Notes: generated by a model from the letters alone, not told the origin. DNA of 64,000 nucleotides from Ariolimax columbianus (GCA_036924085.1 JAVGWX010000019.1:8512361-8576360), one strand, 5' to 3'. Shown: positions 1 to 10,747, counted from the stretch's first letter. Program-made: numbers and translations.

Positions 1-420
1 GATACGCCCTTTGTCACCAAACCAGGCCGTTTACGCACACCACTCAAAATGCGTATGTATTGTCCACTGTTCATAGTGGCACCAGAAAACTAACATGAAT
101 GATGTCAAGTTTATCCCAGAAAACACTCTCCATCAAAGTTGTTGGGTTGAGAGCCAGCACAGCCGGAATCATCCCTCAAGGATGTACGACCTTCTCTAAA
201 ACGTTTAAACAATTCACATTTTTATGCGGCTCATCGTTTTACCACTGATTTGCGATTGTGTATTCCGTATTCTGTAAATTTCCGCAGGTTTCACACCTTC
301 TTTCACAAGAAACTTCATCACAACACGTTGTTGCATGCAGGCACTATCAGTGTTGTCCGCCATTTTTAGGAATATGTCACGTGACTGGCTGATAACAAGT
401 AGGCCACCTAACAGTAATAG
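1..420 (-). pseudogene. Tc1/mariner-type transposase remnant, cut by the window edge
   Basis: Read on the minus strand, a degenerate frame runs from a Met near 363 (MADNTDSACMQQ...) through a segment resembling the N-terminal helix-turn-helix of mariner-type transposases (VVMKFLVKEGVKPAEIYR). Further down, separated by stops and frameshifts, are pieces resembling the later 'ATMNSGQY' and 'KRPGLVTKGV' stretches that in the family precede the catalytic HDNARPH block; that block would lie outside the window. It is a dead copy: several stops, spacing shorter than an intact gene, no terminal repeat visible. The assignment is from recalled family patterns, so another pogo/Tc1-group transposase is possible. 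Confidence 0.5.
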
Positions 421-480
421 GTCGCAAGTGCCAATAACGTAAGATAGTAGTCCGAGAAAGCTGTAATCCATTTAGATAGA

Positions 481-1000
<520 letters not shown>

Positions 1001-1234
1001 GCATATGTTGCCGTCAAGAATTAAGAGTTAGACGTGCAGTATTTAACGAGATAGCGAGGTCAGTTGCTTTAATTTAAAAAGAAAAATGTAATATAAATTA
1101 AGAGTGATGACATTGTGTATTATGTGAATCCGTAAAAATGTGAGAGTATATACCATTACCATACAGAATATTGGAGAGTAACGTTAATTTGACTAATCAG
1201 ACAATTACAATGTGAGAGTAATCTGATCGAGTGG

Positions 1235-1674
1235 TCTGCCGGGGTCTTTGTGTTTTACAAGGGCAAGGATGGCACAACTGCATCACAGAGAGCATGTCGC
1301 AAGAGGCGACTAACTGTATGAGAGGGCAAAACTCCGACCATAGTTAGGTGGTTAGTTCAGAGCAACATTGATGGCAACTAACAGGCTGTGGATCTACTTC
1401 GCTCTAGTGTTTGAGTCTATTGAGATGGCCTCGCACATCGGTTAATCACCCTCCATGACACTTCTCGAGCCTAGCCCGCTAGGCAGGAAACCCTTCTCCC
1501 GGCTAGATCAAGCTCACGCCAGAGCTGAGACTTTCATAGAGACTTCCGCTCCTTTAGAAGAACAGGTCCAGGTTAACGTCTGACAGCGTACGAAGAAGAA
1601 GAAGAAGAAGAAGAAGAAGAAGAAGAAGAAGAAGAAGAAGAAGAAGAAGAAGACGAAGAAGAACAGGTCGACTA
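1235..1674 (+). mobile_element. SINE-like interspersed repeat, family X, copy 1 (interrupted)
   Basis: This stretch aligns along most of its length with the reverse complement of 34020-34405 and in part with 61312-61420, so it is a dispersed family. Shared landmarks are the 'GGTCTTTGTGT' head, 'AACAGGCTG(T/C)GG(A/G)TCTACTT', 'TTTGAGTCTATTGAGATGG' and the end 'AGAA(G/-)(A/T)ACAGGTCGACTAA'. No convincing tRNA A/B boxes or open frame were seen. The copy is split at 1569-1656 by a tiny LINE-tail insertion. Confidence 0.75.
1569..1656 (+). mobile_element. 88-bp ultra-truncated copy of the rDNA-LINE 3' end
   Basis: The insert is GGTTAACGTCTGACAGCGTACG followed by about 20 GAA/AAG units. The first part matches the last 22 nt of the LINE ends at 10698-10719 and 47180-47201. 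It is flanked by a 13-bp duplication, AGAAGAACAGGTC, at 1556-1568 and 1657-1669. The sister repeat at 34020-34405 shows the uninterrupted site. This is a target-primed insertion truncated almost to nothing. Confidence 0.85.
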
Positions 1675-2289
1675 AAATATAGAAGTGATCTGAACTGGAT
1701 AAAACAGACAACTACAATATAAAAGTAATGTGAAATAGAAAAAAAAATGGACACTACAATATAAGAGTAATGTGAAATGAACTAAACATGGAAATATGAT
1801 ATTAAAGCAATGTGAAAAAGACTAATCAGAAATACTAGACCTTAAATTGATCAACAGAATTATCAAAGGTAAAAAAAGTGTGACTAAATAAAGTATACAC
1901 AAAGTGTGAATAACTTGCATGTGCTAAACATAATTAACATGAATTGCGAATAACGTGCATTTTTTAAACATAATCAACCTATTTTTTTGTAATAACGTCG
2001 TTTAACTAAACACAGTCAACATACATTAAAGTATTGTAAATTTGACAGACCAGAATCAACAAAATGTATGTGTAATTCTGATAATAATAAAAAATAATTA
2101 AGCATTGTACATTTTTGTAAACATGAACTGAAAATGCGACTAAACAAATACAACAAAATCGAGTAACGTAAACGTTATCAGATACATACAATATTCATGT
2201 TACTCTGCAGTCATTATATAGCACGTTGTTTCAATTCAATCACATGTATTGAACAGTCCAGATAATAACATTTACATCTCATTTTTCAG

Positions 2290-2652
2290 GGGCGATCATC
2301 AATGATAAAGATAGAACGTCAACGCTCCAACAAGAAACTTCCACGACGACGTTTGGGACGATATCATCAGACACTTCAGCACAATCCTCGTTATCGACAA
2401 CTACACAAACAATAAGTACACGCCCATCAAAGAAAACTCCTGACACTCAGGTCACTACGACAGTCGTCGAGCCCAGGTGTCAGTCACAGACAAACTCTGG
2501 ATGTCCGACCATGTGGTATCCCTTAGATGAATATCTGTGTTTAAGTGTACATACACACAGGAGGAACTTCCCTCCTGAAGATCTATGCGCTTCGTTTGGT
2601 GCACAAATGTCTTTCAAGATCAAAATCAACAGCCTGCAACCATGTCTTCTAT
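2290..2652 (+). CDS. Internal exon: Thr/Ser-rich stalk plus Cys-rich module of an IgSF-type gene
   Basis: A pyrimidine-rich acceptor ends at CAG 2287-2289 and a GTGAGT donor begins at 2653. The exon is 363 nt, open throughout in one frame, and both ends are phase 1 (2 nt complete the first codon, 1 nt begins the last). The first 70 or so residues are rich in Thr and Ser (TSTLQQETSTTTFG..., STTTQTIST), as in O-glycosylated stalks. The rest has five Cys, with a 'GCPTMWYP...YLCLS...LCASFGAQ' pattern reminiscent of the start of a C-type lectin domain. The same phase as the Ig exons downstream suggests membership of one modular gene. The lectin call is tentative; exon status is fairly strong. Confidence 0.6.
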
Positions 2653-2930
2653 GTGAGTTGTTTAAATGACAAATAAACACACTATATACAAACGACATAC
2701 ATGGCGATTGAACGGAAGAGGGATTAAGAGAGAGAGAGAGAGAGTGAGATGAAGTTTAAAAAGAGACACAGGGAGATAGAAAGTGATGGAAGAAATTAAA
2801 ATAACAGAGACACAAATGTACATGCATATAGATAGATAGAAAAACGCCTTGAAATAAAGAGAGCTGGATATATACGAGTACACAAACACACAAATATATA
2901 TATATATATATAATCATCATCATCATCAGA
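2653..2930. other. Intronic interval with short microsatellites
   Basis: It begins at the splice donor of the preceding exon and contains a short (GA)n run near 2730-2750 and (TA)n near 2895-2912. Nothing else recognisable was seen. Confidence 0.5.
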
Positions 2931-3019
2931 TACCCTGCTAATTGGCGTTGATGATCATGGACCTCCACCAACCTTTGTCACGTTTGTCGTTTACCAACTC
3001 TGTAGTTGATTGTCGTCTA

Positions 3020-3480
3020 ACCATTCTCTCAGGCTGTCCAACATCTTCTCTCTCGGCTTTCCTCTGTCTCTAAGGCTGTCAAACATCTTCTCTCGGCCTT
3101 CCTTTGTCTCTCAGGCTGTCCATCTTCTCTCTCGGCCTTACCATGTCTCTCAGGCTGTCCATTTTCTCTCTCGGTTTTAACCTGTATCTCAGGCTGTCCA
3201 ACATCTTCCCTCTCGGCCATCCCCTGTCTCTCAGGCTGTCCACAATCTTCTCTCTCGGCCTTTCCATGTCTCTCAGGCTGTCTAAAATCTTCTCTCTAGG
3301 CCTTCCCATGTCTCCCAGGCTGTCCATCTTCTCTTTCGGCTATACCATGTCTCTAAGGCAGTCCATCTTCGCTCTCGGCCTTCCCCTGTCTCTCAGGCTG
3401 TCCATCTTCGCTCTCGGCCTTCCCCTCACTCTCAGGATGTCCAACATCTTCTCTCTCGGCCTTCCCCGTCGCACAAGATG
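3020..3480 (-). repeat. 33-36-bp minisatellite amplified from LINE C-terminal coding sequence
   Basis: Around 13 imperfect copies of a unit containing CTCAGGCTGTCCA(ACA)TCTTCTC and TCGGCCTTCC. On the minus strand each translates as GRPREK(ML)DSLRD, a motif that single-copy LINEs carry once. Unit length alternates between about 33 and 36 bp, mostly keeping the frame, which is why overlapping open frames appear on both strands. Confidence 0.85.
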
Positions 3481-3646
3481 TCCAACATCTTCCCTCTCGA
3501 TCTTCCTGTGCCTCTGTTTCCTGCTTTGGTTAACTTTGTCACAACGTGTTCCAAGCTGTCTCTGCTCATAACATGCCCGAAAAAGGATGACTGCCTTATC
3601 TGATCTTCGCAATAAGTTGTTTTTGTTTTTTTGCCTCTCGAGTATT

Positions 3647-3658
3647 GTATCATTAGTC
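3647..3658 (+). repeat. Target-site duplication, left copy (rDNA-LINE copy A)
   Basis: GTATCATTAGTC is repeated exactly at 10736-10747. Removing 3659-10735 and one copy restores a continuous LINE frame on the minus strand. Confidence 0.9.
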
Positions 3659-4300
3659 ATCTGGTGTAGTTGTCTCGCCGCCGCGATTCAATCTCAACCA
3701 GTGTTCGTAAAGCTATCTCAGTCCCGCCAGACGGAGCGATAGCGCGGGTTTGCCGAAAACGCTCGATCGCCTTTTCCCGTAGAGGTATCGGGATGCGGTT
3801 TTTTGTGTCGTTGCCTCCGCTGAGGTGCGCTGCTCTGGCCGTATCGAGAAACGTTCTCAGTCGGTGATGATTTATCTAAGGCTTATAGCAGAGCTCGACA
3901 GTTCGTCTCGCTGGTTGTCAGACTCTCGCAAAGAGTTTGTAACCGGCAAATGGAAAGCAGGAATACAGCCTGAAGGCCCTGGCCCAGCCCGACTAACCCT
4001 CGGGAGAAGGGCAGGCCGGCAGGAGAAATTTGTCTCCAGTCCCAGTGAAATTTATCGCCAGGGCCGTTGGGATCCGTTCTCCACAGAGCGATTCCATCCC
4101 TCCACGAGCAAGCCCGGTCGGTCGGTCGTCTGGTGTGTGTAGATGCCCCTGTCAGGCGGTCTTAGGTCGACGGACTGAGGCACGGGGGGTACAACCGTCC
4201 GTCCGTCCGTCAGTCGGTCCCAGCGGCCGTCCCAGTGAGGCTTTTTACACAACCGTCCTCCGCCGACCGGTGTGTGTGTGCTTCGTACGTCACCGACAGA
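3659..4300 (+). promoter_or_regulatory. ETS-like leader of the rDNA-LINE
   Basis: This GC-rich segment ends exactly where the 18S-like sequence starts, contains GTCCGTCC/GTCGGTC-type simple runs, and is colinear with 27893-28530 at clearly lower identity than the 18S parts. By position it corresponds to the 5' external transcribed spacer of an rDNA unit, possibly with promoter sequence. Whether it really derives from the genomic ETS and drives transcription is inference. Confidence 0.5.
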
Positions 4301-5467
4301 TATCTGGTTGATCCTGCCAGTAGTCATATGCTTGTCTCAAAGATTAAGCCATGCATGTCTAAGTTCACACTGTCTCACGGTGAAACCGCGAATGGCTCAT
4401 TAAATCAGTCGAGGTTCCTTAGATGACACGAACCTACTTGGATAACTGTGGCAATTCTAGAGCTAATACATGCTTACCAAGCTCCGACCCTCGCAGAAAG
4501 AGCGCTTTTATTAGTTCCAAACCAATCGTCGTTTCCCCTAGCGGGGTTGCGGCGTCCCCACTGCTGACTCTGGATAACTTTGTGCTGATCGCATGGCCTC
4601 ATGTGCCGGCGACGCATCATTCAAATGTCTGCCCTATCAAATGTCGATGGTACGTGACATGCCTACCATGTTTGTAACGGGTAACGGGGAATCAGGGTTC
4701 GATTCCGGAGAGGGAGCATGAGAAACGGCTACCACATCCAAGGAAGGCAGCAGGCGCGCAACTTACCCACTCCTGGCACGGTGAGGTAGTGACGAAAAAT
4801 AACAATACGGGACTCTTTCGAGGCCCCGTAATTGGAATGAGTACACTTTAAACCCTTTAACGAGGATCTATTGGAGGGCAAGTCTGGTCCCAGCAGCCAC
4901 GGTAATTCCAGCTCCAATAGCGTATATTAAAATTGTTGCAGTTAAAAAGCTCGTAGTTGGATCTCAGGCGCAGGCGGGCGGTCCGGCTCGCGCCGGTTCA
5001 CTGCCTGTTGTCTCCTGCCCTACCGTCTGCCGGCTCTCTCCCACGGTTGCTCTTCGCTGAGCGTCCTGGGTGGCCGGCGCGCTTACTTTGAAAAATTTAG
5101 AGTGCTCAAAGCAGGCCTCGGCTGACTGAATAATGGTGCATGGAATAATGGAATAGGTCCTCGGTTCTATTTTGTTGGTTTTCGGAACTGGAGGTAATGA
5201 TTAACAGGGACAAACGGGGGCATTCGTATTGCAGCGTTAGAGGTGAAATTCTTGGATCGCCGCAAGACGAGCTACTGCGAAAGCATTTGTCAAGAATATT
5301 TTCATTAATCAAGAACGAAAGTCAAAGGCGCGAAGACGATCAGATACCGTCGTAGTTCTGAGCATAATCGATGCCGACTACCGATCCGCAGGAGTTGCTT
5401 CGATGACTCTGCGGACAGCTTCCGGGAAACCAAAGTGTTTGGGTTCCGGGAGAAGTATGGTTGCAAA

Positions 5468-5516
<49 letters not shown>

Positions 5517-5705
5517 GCGGCTTAATTTGACTCAACACGGGAAAACTCATTCGGTCCCGACACTGTAAGGATCGGCAAATTGATAGCTCTTTCTTGATTC
5601 GGTGGGTGGTGGTGCATGGCCGTTCTTAGTTGGTGGAGCGATTTGATAGGTTACTTCCGATAGCGAACGAGACTCTAGCCTATTAAATAGTTTGCCATTT
5701 GACTT
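4301..5705 (+). pseudogene. 18S rRNA-derived segment (about nt 1-1400) within the retrotransposon
   Basis: It starts at TATCTGGTTGATCCTGCCAG, the universal 18S 5' end, and runs colinearly through the V4 region (around 4970-5090), 'GTGAAATTCTTGGATCG' (around 5240), the 'GGAATTGACGGAAGGGCACC' core (5481) and 'TTCTTGATTCGGTGGGTGG' (around 5590). It stops near 5705, about 400 nt before a normal 18S 3' end, with no ITS or 5.8S following. The universally conserved 530 loop is mutated (GTCTGGTCCCAGCAGCCACGG at 4882 instead of ...TGCCAGCAGCCGCGG). It is therefore a decayed captured copy and not a working rRNA gene. Confidence 0.92.
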
Positions 5706-6340
5706 AACACGGCCAAACACTGAAATGATTGACATGCCGAGAGCACTTTTGTTAGGTCTAATATGGAACGGGTGCTGGAATTAGACCCTCGAAAATCTGC
5801 GGCCATCCTCTCGGTAGATTTACTGTCTCGCATCCAGCGTTCGCTAAAGGAATTGACGGAAGGGCACCATCAGGAGTGGAGTCTGCGGCTTAATGTGACT
5901 CAACACGCCAATACTGTAGAACGAATGACAAATCGAGAGCACTTTCGTTGGGTCTAATAGTGAACTTGTGCTGGTATTAGACTCACGGAAAACAAGTCAG
6001 CTCTCTAACCTTCTAATGAAAGAACGCTACGGAAATCGTGTTTAACCCAGCAGAAACTGCAGATTTCAGATACCTCGGCATTGACAAACAAAAGCCCTCT
6101 ATTAATTCGTCTGGTCTAATAGTGAACGGGTGCTGGTAATAGACCATCGCAAGACAGGTAAATTTTACCCTACTAATGACAGGGCATTGCTACGGTAATT
6201 CTGCTCAATTCGAGTGGAGCCGCAGACATTTTGGTTAACGTACCAGGCTGATAAGCCAATGGCGCGAGGCTACCATGTGAGGGATTACGGCCGAACGCCT
6301 GTAAGCTGGAATCCCGCCCAAAATCTCAGCACCACTGCAA
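5706..6340 (+). pseudogene. Tandem 18S-core / 28S-3'-domain fusion units
   Basis: After the main 18S segment the 18S core 'AAAGGAATTGACGGAAGGGC' recurs at 5846-5909. Each 18S piece is followed by 28S 3' domain sequence: 'GGTGCTGG(A/T)ATTAGACC' at about 5772, 5971 and 6130. The longest 28S piece (6112-6330) includes 'TTTTACCCTACTAATGACAG', a degenerate sarcin-ricin loop (TCAATTCGAGTGGAGCCGCAG near 6207) and 'GGATTACGGCCGAACGCCT'. The same order occurs on the minus strand at 27740-27100, so the arrangement is ancestral to the family. Confidence 0.75.
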
Positions 6341-7070
6341 TGGGAGGCATCGACTTGGTCGGGACCTGGGGCTCGCGCATCAGCCCTTTCCAGTCGAGCC
6401 GCAAAAAGAGGTCTCTGTAGTCCGCCGATCAAAGAGGGCGGATAGATGCTTGATATTCACCCCATACGGCGATGGGGTGCAAAACCACCAACATAAGACT
6501 TAGTTCTTGGTCGGGGTGTCGAAAACAGTAGAGCAGCCACTTCATTGTGAACTGTCGAGACTCAACCAATGACCATGAGACTTGTCCGCACACTAGGCGA
6601 ACAACATATCCGTGACATTACCAGGCTTGTCCGCTGGTTAAATGCACTTCTGCCTCGATCTCTACCTCTGTATGCTATCAGCCATACCAATGGACGCAGA
6701 AGAGATGTAGACTAGCGGACATTGCACATCTGCCCTATTGTGTCAACCTCCAAGGTGGCGGGGAATGCTAGGCATCACTGCAGAGAAGCCGAGAAAATAA
6801 AGGAAGCATACATACATACATATATACTGGACTGCCTCTCTTCCGGGTTAGTACAAACCAGTACATAGTCCATATCATATATCATATCTCATATATCATC
6901 ACCGCACCCTATAGACACGAGTAGTGAAGACTCGTTAGTCCTGTAAGACAACTTCCATAAGAGAGACACCTCTGATCACAAACAACTGCTGCCTTGCAGA
7001 TAGGCTGGGGACAGCCAAAGGCTAAGGAGGGCATCCCTACAGAAACGCCTCTTGAAATTGGATGCACTGG
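6340..7070 (+). other. Non-coding linker of the rDNA-LINE
   Basis: This sequence is shared with 29281-30160 and with the reverse complement of 26120-27060, including 'GATATTCACCCCATACGGCGA', 'GCGGGGAATGCTAGGCGTA'-type and 'GGCTGGGGACAGCCAAAGGC' landmarks. The start probably still contains degenerate 28S-related repeats. The end, near 7090, is where the coding-deleted copies jump to the GAA tail. No open frame is conserved among copies, so it looks like a 5' untranslated region. Confidence 0.6.
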
Positions 7071-7269
7071 GCGACAGGCTTATCGAAACAATGCAACGTA
7101 TATCGCAGTATGATGACAGTACAACTTATCAGAAAAATGTATGGCGCTCATTCTGCGGAGTCCCGCCAGGCAGCGATAATGCTGGGCCTCATGCCTCGAA
7201 GGGGCCCACCCTTGACTACTGGTGGTCACCCACCCATGTGTTGTGGAGAAGGCACATGGCTAGGGGAAA

Positions 7270-10200
7270 ATTTATATTGACCAAAAATTCAAGACCCTCA
7301 AAATACTACAGTGGAATGCGGAGGGAGTCATTAACAAAAAGCTATTCCTAACACATCACCTGCATGAAGGTAACATTGACGTGCCATGTATCAAAGAAAC
7401 GCATAGTAGTTGGAGACTTCAACAGCCACCCGGAGAGATGGGGATACTCGGACACAGACAGCAGAGGTGACGAAGTGGAAAATTGGGAGATAGACACAAA
7501 TCTCCATCTAATCAATAGGCCGGAGGATAGCCCTAGCTTCTATTCTAGAACATGGTATACCACCTCGACTTCAGATTTGGTCTTCTCCACAATGCACATT
7601 CACCATAATATAGACCGCCAGGTGCTAAACCAATTGACAGGTAGCGACCACAGGCCAATTAGGCTAGAACTCGATATGGAAGTAGGCCCACAGGAAACAA
7701 AAACCGCTCCCACGTTGGAATTACAAACGAGCCGACTGGGACAGATTTGCAATCCTGACAGATGGGCTGTGTGAAACAATCAACACACGGAACAGCAAAA
7801 TGAAGCCCATGGTGGAAAGCCTAAGCAAAGCAATAATGCAAGCCGCCACTGAAACCATCCCAAGAGGGGCAAGGAAAAATTATCAACCCTATTGGAATGA
7901 TGAGTTGCAGAAAGTGGAAGACGCAGTCACAAATTCTAGGAACATGGCAGAGCGAGAACAACCAATAGAGGCAAATATCGCCCTCAAAGCCGCCACGGCG
8001 AAATACAAATACACTCTAAACCAAACAGCAAGAGAAAGCTGGAAAAACAAAACAAAAAGTCTCAACTTAGACAAAGAAGGGAACAAACTATGGAAGTTAG
8101 TCAGAGCCATGAACGACGAAACTCCGTCAAACAAACAAATTACCATCAAGCAGGGCGAAAATTTGCTCACTGTAAAAAAAAGCCGCAAACGCCTTTGTGG
8201 AACACTATGCCAAAGCGATCCACATATATATCCCTGCAGATAGGCATACGGACATTAATGAAGAGCAAAATGAGCACGACAACATCAATATGGCACCAGA
8301 AGAGCATATGATGGCAAAACTAACAATCAGCGAAATGGAAGAGGCCACGAGAACAGTAAAGAAAAAGAAATCTCCCGGAAAAGACGGGACAAACAATAGA
8401 AATGCTGATGGGGCTGGGCCGAACAGCAAACAGGAAATTGCTTTCAGTCCTGAACCAAAGCTGAAAAAGGGGTATTGTACCCCAGGCATGGAAAGACGCA
8501 GTACTTTTACCAGTACCAAAGAAAGGAAAAGACAAAACAGATCCAAATGGATACAGGCCTATCAGCCTACTGAGCTGTGTCGGCAAACTGATAGAACGTA
8601 TGATAAACACCAGACTGATGTGGCATCTGGAAGAAAAACGGATACTAATTCCACAGCAAGCAGGCTTTAGACAGCACAGATCCACTGAGGATCAGGTCAT
8701 CCTCATAGCCCAGGAAATAGAAGATGCCTACCAGGAACAGAAACACACAGTAGCGGTCTGGGTGAACCTGGAAAGGCATTTGACAAAGTCTGGAAGGATG
8801 GACTTAGAGTCAAGCTAAGAATAAGTGATGTTTGTGGGAAAATATACAAGTGGATCAACCACTACCTGAAAAACAGAACGGCCAGAGTCTAAGTACAAGG
8901 GCAGATGAGCAAAAAGGTGACACTTGAACAGGGAGTACCCAAAGGGGGAATACTGTCACCCACACTCTTTCTGGTGTATATAAATGATATTATAGAGAAT
9001 ACACAAAGAAGAGTTCATAGCTCAATGTTTGTAGACGATCTGGCTATGTGGGCCTCTGAAGAGAATCTCACCATAGCAAGAAATCGGATGCAGCAGGCCC
9101 TAACATCGCTGGAAGAGTGGGCGAACTCATAGCTGGTCAAAATAAACGAGGACAAAACCACATGTACAATATTCTCGCTATCAATCAAACCCCATAGCAC
9201 CAAATTAAGTCTAAACGGCAAATACTTTCAGCAAAACGACAACCTAAACTATCTGGGAGTCACATTTGATCGGCGCATGACATGGAAAAGTCAGATCAAG
9301 AGAAATCGAATGAGAGCCAGAGAAAGAATGGCAATCATGAGGAAACTTTCTGGCACAAGCTGGGGAGCAGACGAAAGCATACTAAAGAAACTGTACTCTG
9401 GAAGAGTGAGACCAGTTCTCGAGTATGGCATTGCGGCATGGACAACAGCAGCAAAGGCGAACTTCGATAAAGTTAGCAAACTCCAAAACCAAGCCATGAG
9501 AGTTATAACAGGAGGCATGAAGTCAACGCCAATTGTAGAACTTGAAAAGATTACAAAACTACAATCCATGGGTGACAGAAGAGACTGCAGAGCCCAGCTG
9601 CATTCAGAGAAACTCAGAAGACTGACTGACCATCCAATGCACCAGAGACTAAACAATTTTGGAAATGGGAAGCTAAAGCGAAGAAACTTTGCAGAAATAG
9701 CCAAAGCAAAGATGCACGAAGACCCTATGAACGCACTAACCACACCAAAGCCCATCCCTACTGTACGAAAACCTACCTGGAGGCAGCATATATTTCCAGA
9801 GGTGGTAGAAAATATACCAGGTATTAGAAACAAAAACTGCCAGTCTGAAAAAGAAAGAAGACATACTACCCAGAGTTTCATTACGGAAAACTACCCAATC
9901 ATGGACTGGACCCATGCATACACCCACGGTTCCGTAACAAATACAACACAGAACGGAGGGGCAGGAGCATTCCTGAGCCTACCAAATGGCAGAAAAATAA
10001 CACTTTCATTCGCTACTGGAAAATACACAAGCATTTTCAGAGCGGAGGCAGAGGCACTGAGGGCGGCAGTGGAAGAAATGGTGACACGTAAAAAGAATGA
10101 AAGCCACATAGTCCTGCTTACAGATGCACTGGCCGTAGTTACAGCACTAAAAAACCAGAAACATATTGAACTTAATGAATTAAGAGCAGTACTCTGTCAA

Positions 10201-10710
10201 CTATGCCAGCAGGCCGCACCAAAACGAGTAGTGGTGCAGTGGGTTCCATCTCACTGCAGCATCCAAGGCAACGAGGAGGCAGACAGTTTGGCAAAAGAAG
10301 GTGCAAAACTACCACAACCTGATACTAGTACGACATACGAAGAGTCAAAACGGCTTATTAGAGCAAAATACATGACCAAATGGGAAACCGAACATAATGG
10401 TTACACAAAAAACGATGCCTATTACCAGTTGAACAGAAGAGAGTAGATCGTGGTCTTCAGACTTCGCACTGGCCACAATAGACTGAGGTACCACCTATTC
10501 AACAAATTGAAGATATGTGGCACCGACGAATGCCCGTGTGGTACGGGAAATTGACCGCTGAGCATTTGCTGCAAAATTGTCCGACATACGAGGATCAGAG
10601 AGAGCAGATGTGGCCATCACCAGTGGCAACACTAGAAAAGCTCTATGGCAGTGTCGACAGCCTCAGGATACGGCTGCTTTTTTTCAAAAAAATAATGGTT
10701 ACTGTCTGAC
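7270..10710 (+). pseudogene. Endonuclease-RT-RNase H polyprotein of the rDNA-LINE (copy A, broken)
   Basis: Domains in order: APE-type endonuclease start (QWNAEGVINKK near 7310), a probable internal deletion near 7400, endonuclease VVGDFNSHPERWG (about 7410) and TGSDHRPIRLEL (about 7650); RT with AGFRQHRSTEDQ (about 8660), GVPKGGILSPTLFLVYINDI (about 8930) and FVDDLAMW in place of FADD (about 9028); RNase H from 9900, where the first catalytic Asp is His (YTHGS), then FRAEAEAL and VPSHCSIQGNEEAD; C-terminal CPCGT...EHLLQNCP zinc-binding motif (about 10530-10585). Many frameshifts and stops. The order EN-RT-RNH places it in the I superfamily; the exact clade is not determined. Confidence 0.9.
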
Positions 10711-10735
10711 TGCGTACGATGAGGAAGAAGAAGAA

Positions 10736-10747
10736 GTATCATTAGTC
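10736..10747 (+). repeat. Target-site duplication, right copy (rDNA-LINE copy A)
   Basis: GTATCATTAGTC directly follows (GAA)n and matches 3647-3658. The leading G could belong to the tail, leaving 11 certain bases. Confidence 0.9.

Larger units (their letters stand above)
1100..2230. repeat. Old, strongly diverged short-period repeat
   Basis: Variants of 'AATATAAGAGTAATGTGAAA' followed by 'ACTAAACA/ACTAATCAGA' recur every roughly 35-45 bp on both sides of the inserted SINE-like repeat at 1235-1674. The units are too diverged to count. It looks like an ancient tandem array that a retroposon later interrupted. It resembles in style the diverged arrays at 19.1-19.7 kb and 22-24.7 kb. No coding potential is seen. 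Confidence 0.5.
2930..3658 (-). pseudogene. RTE/L2-like LINE, C-terminal part (separated from its front half by the rDNA-LINE)
   Basis: On the minus strand the sequence resumes a LINE reading frame broken at 10737. It gives stretches such as SSFFGHVMSRDSLEHVV, then RGKMLDIL, matching the usual 'GHV.R...LE..V..G...G.R.RG..R.KMLD.L' end of RTE/L2-like reverse transcriptases. It ends with DNQLQSW near 3010-3030. The block coding (G)RPREKMLDSLRD has been amplified (3020-3480). Joined to 10737-13795 it forms one LINE with endonuclease, RT and C-terminus. Stops and frameshifts make it dead. Confidence 0.75.
3659..10736 (+). mobile_element. rDNA-LINE chimera, full-length copy A (7.08 kb)
   Basis: One insertion unit bounded by the 12-bp duplication GTATCATTAGTC. 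In order it holds an ETS-like leader (3659-4300), 18S-like sequence (4301-5705), degenerate 18S-core/28S-end fusions (5706-6340), a non-coding linker (6340-7070), an endonuclease-RT-RNase H LINE body (7270-10710) and a (GAA)n tail. The 5' terminus (ATCTGG(T/G)GTAGTTGTCTCGCC) is the same as in copy C at 27894, and the 3' end matches copies at 26091, 30189 and 47217. The element sits in the coding region of an antisense RTE/L2-like LINE. The protein frames are broken, so this copy is inactive. Confidence 0.85.

Noticed and set aside
3104..3571. A 155-codon plus-strand frame rich in LSLGL repeats
   Set aside because: It is the antisense of the amplified LINE C-terminal motif.
4301..5705. A functional 18S rRNA gene
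   Set aside because: It stops about 400 nt early, lacks ITS/5.8S/28S in order, has changes in the invariant 530 loop, and lies inside a unit with retrotransposon target duplications.
7889..8188. Minus-strand frames opposite the LINE (also 9291-9881, 44372-47228)
   Set aside because: Shadows of the A-rich LINE coding strand; they have no domains.
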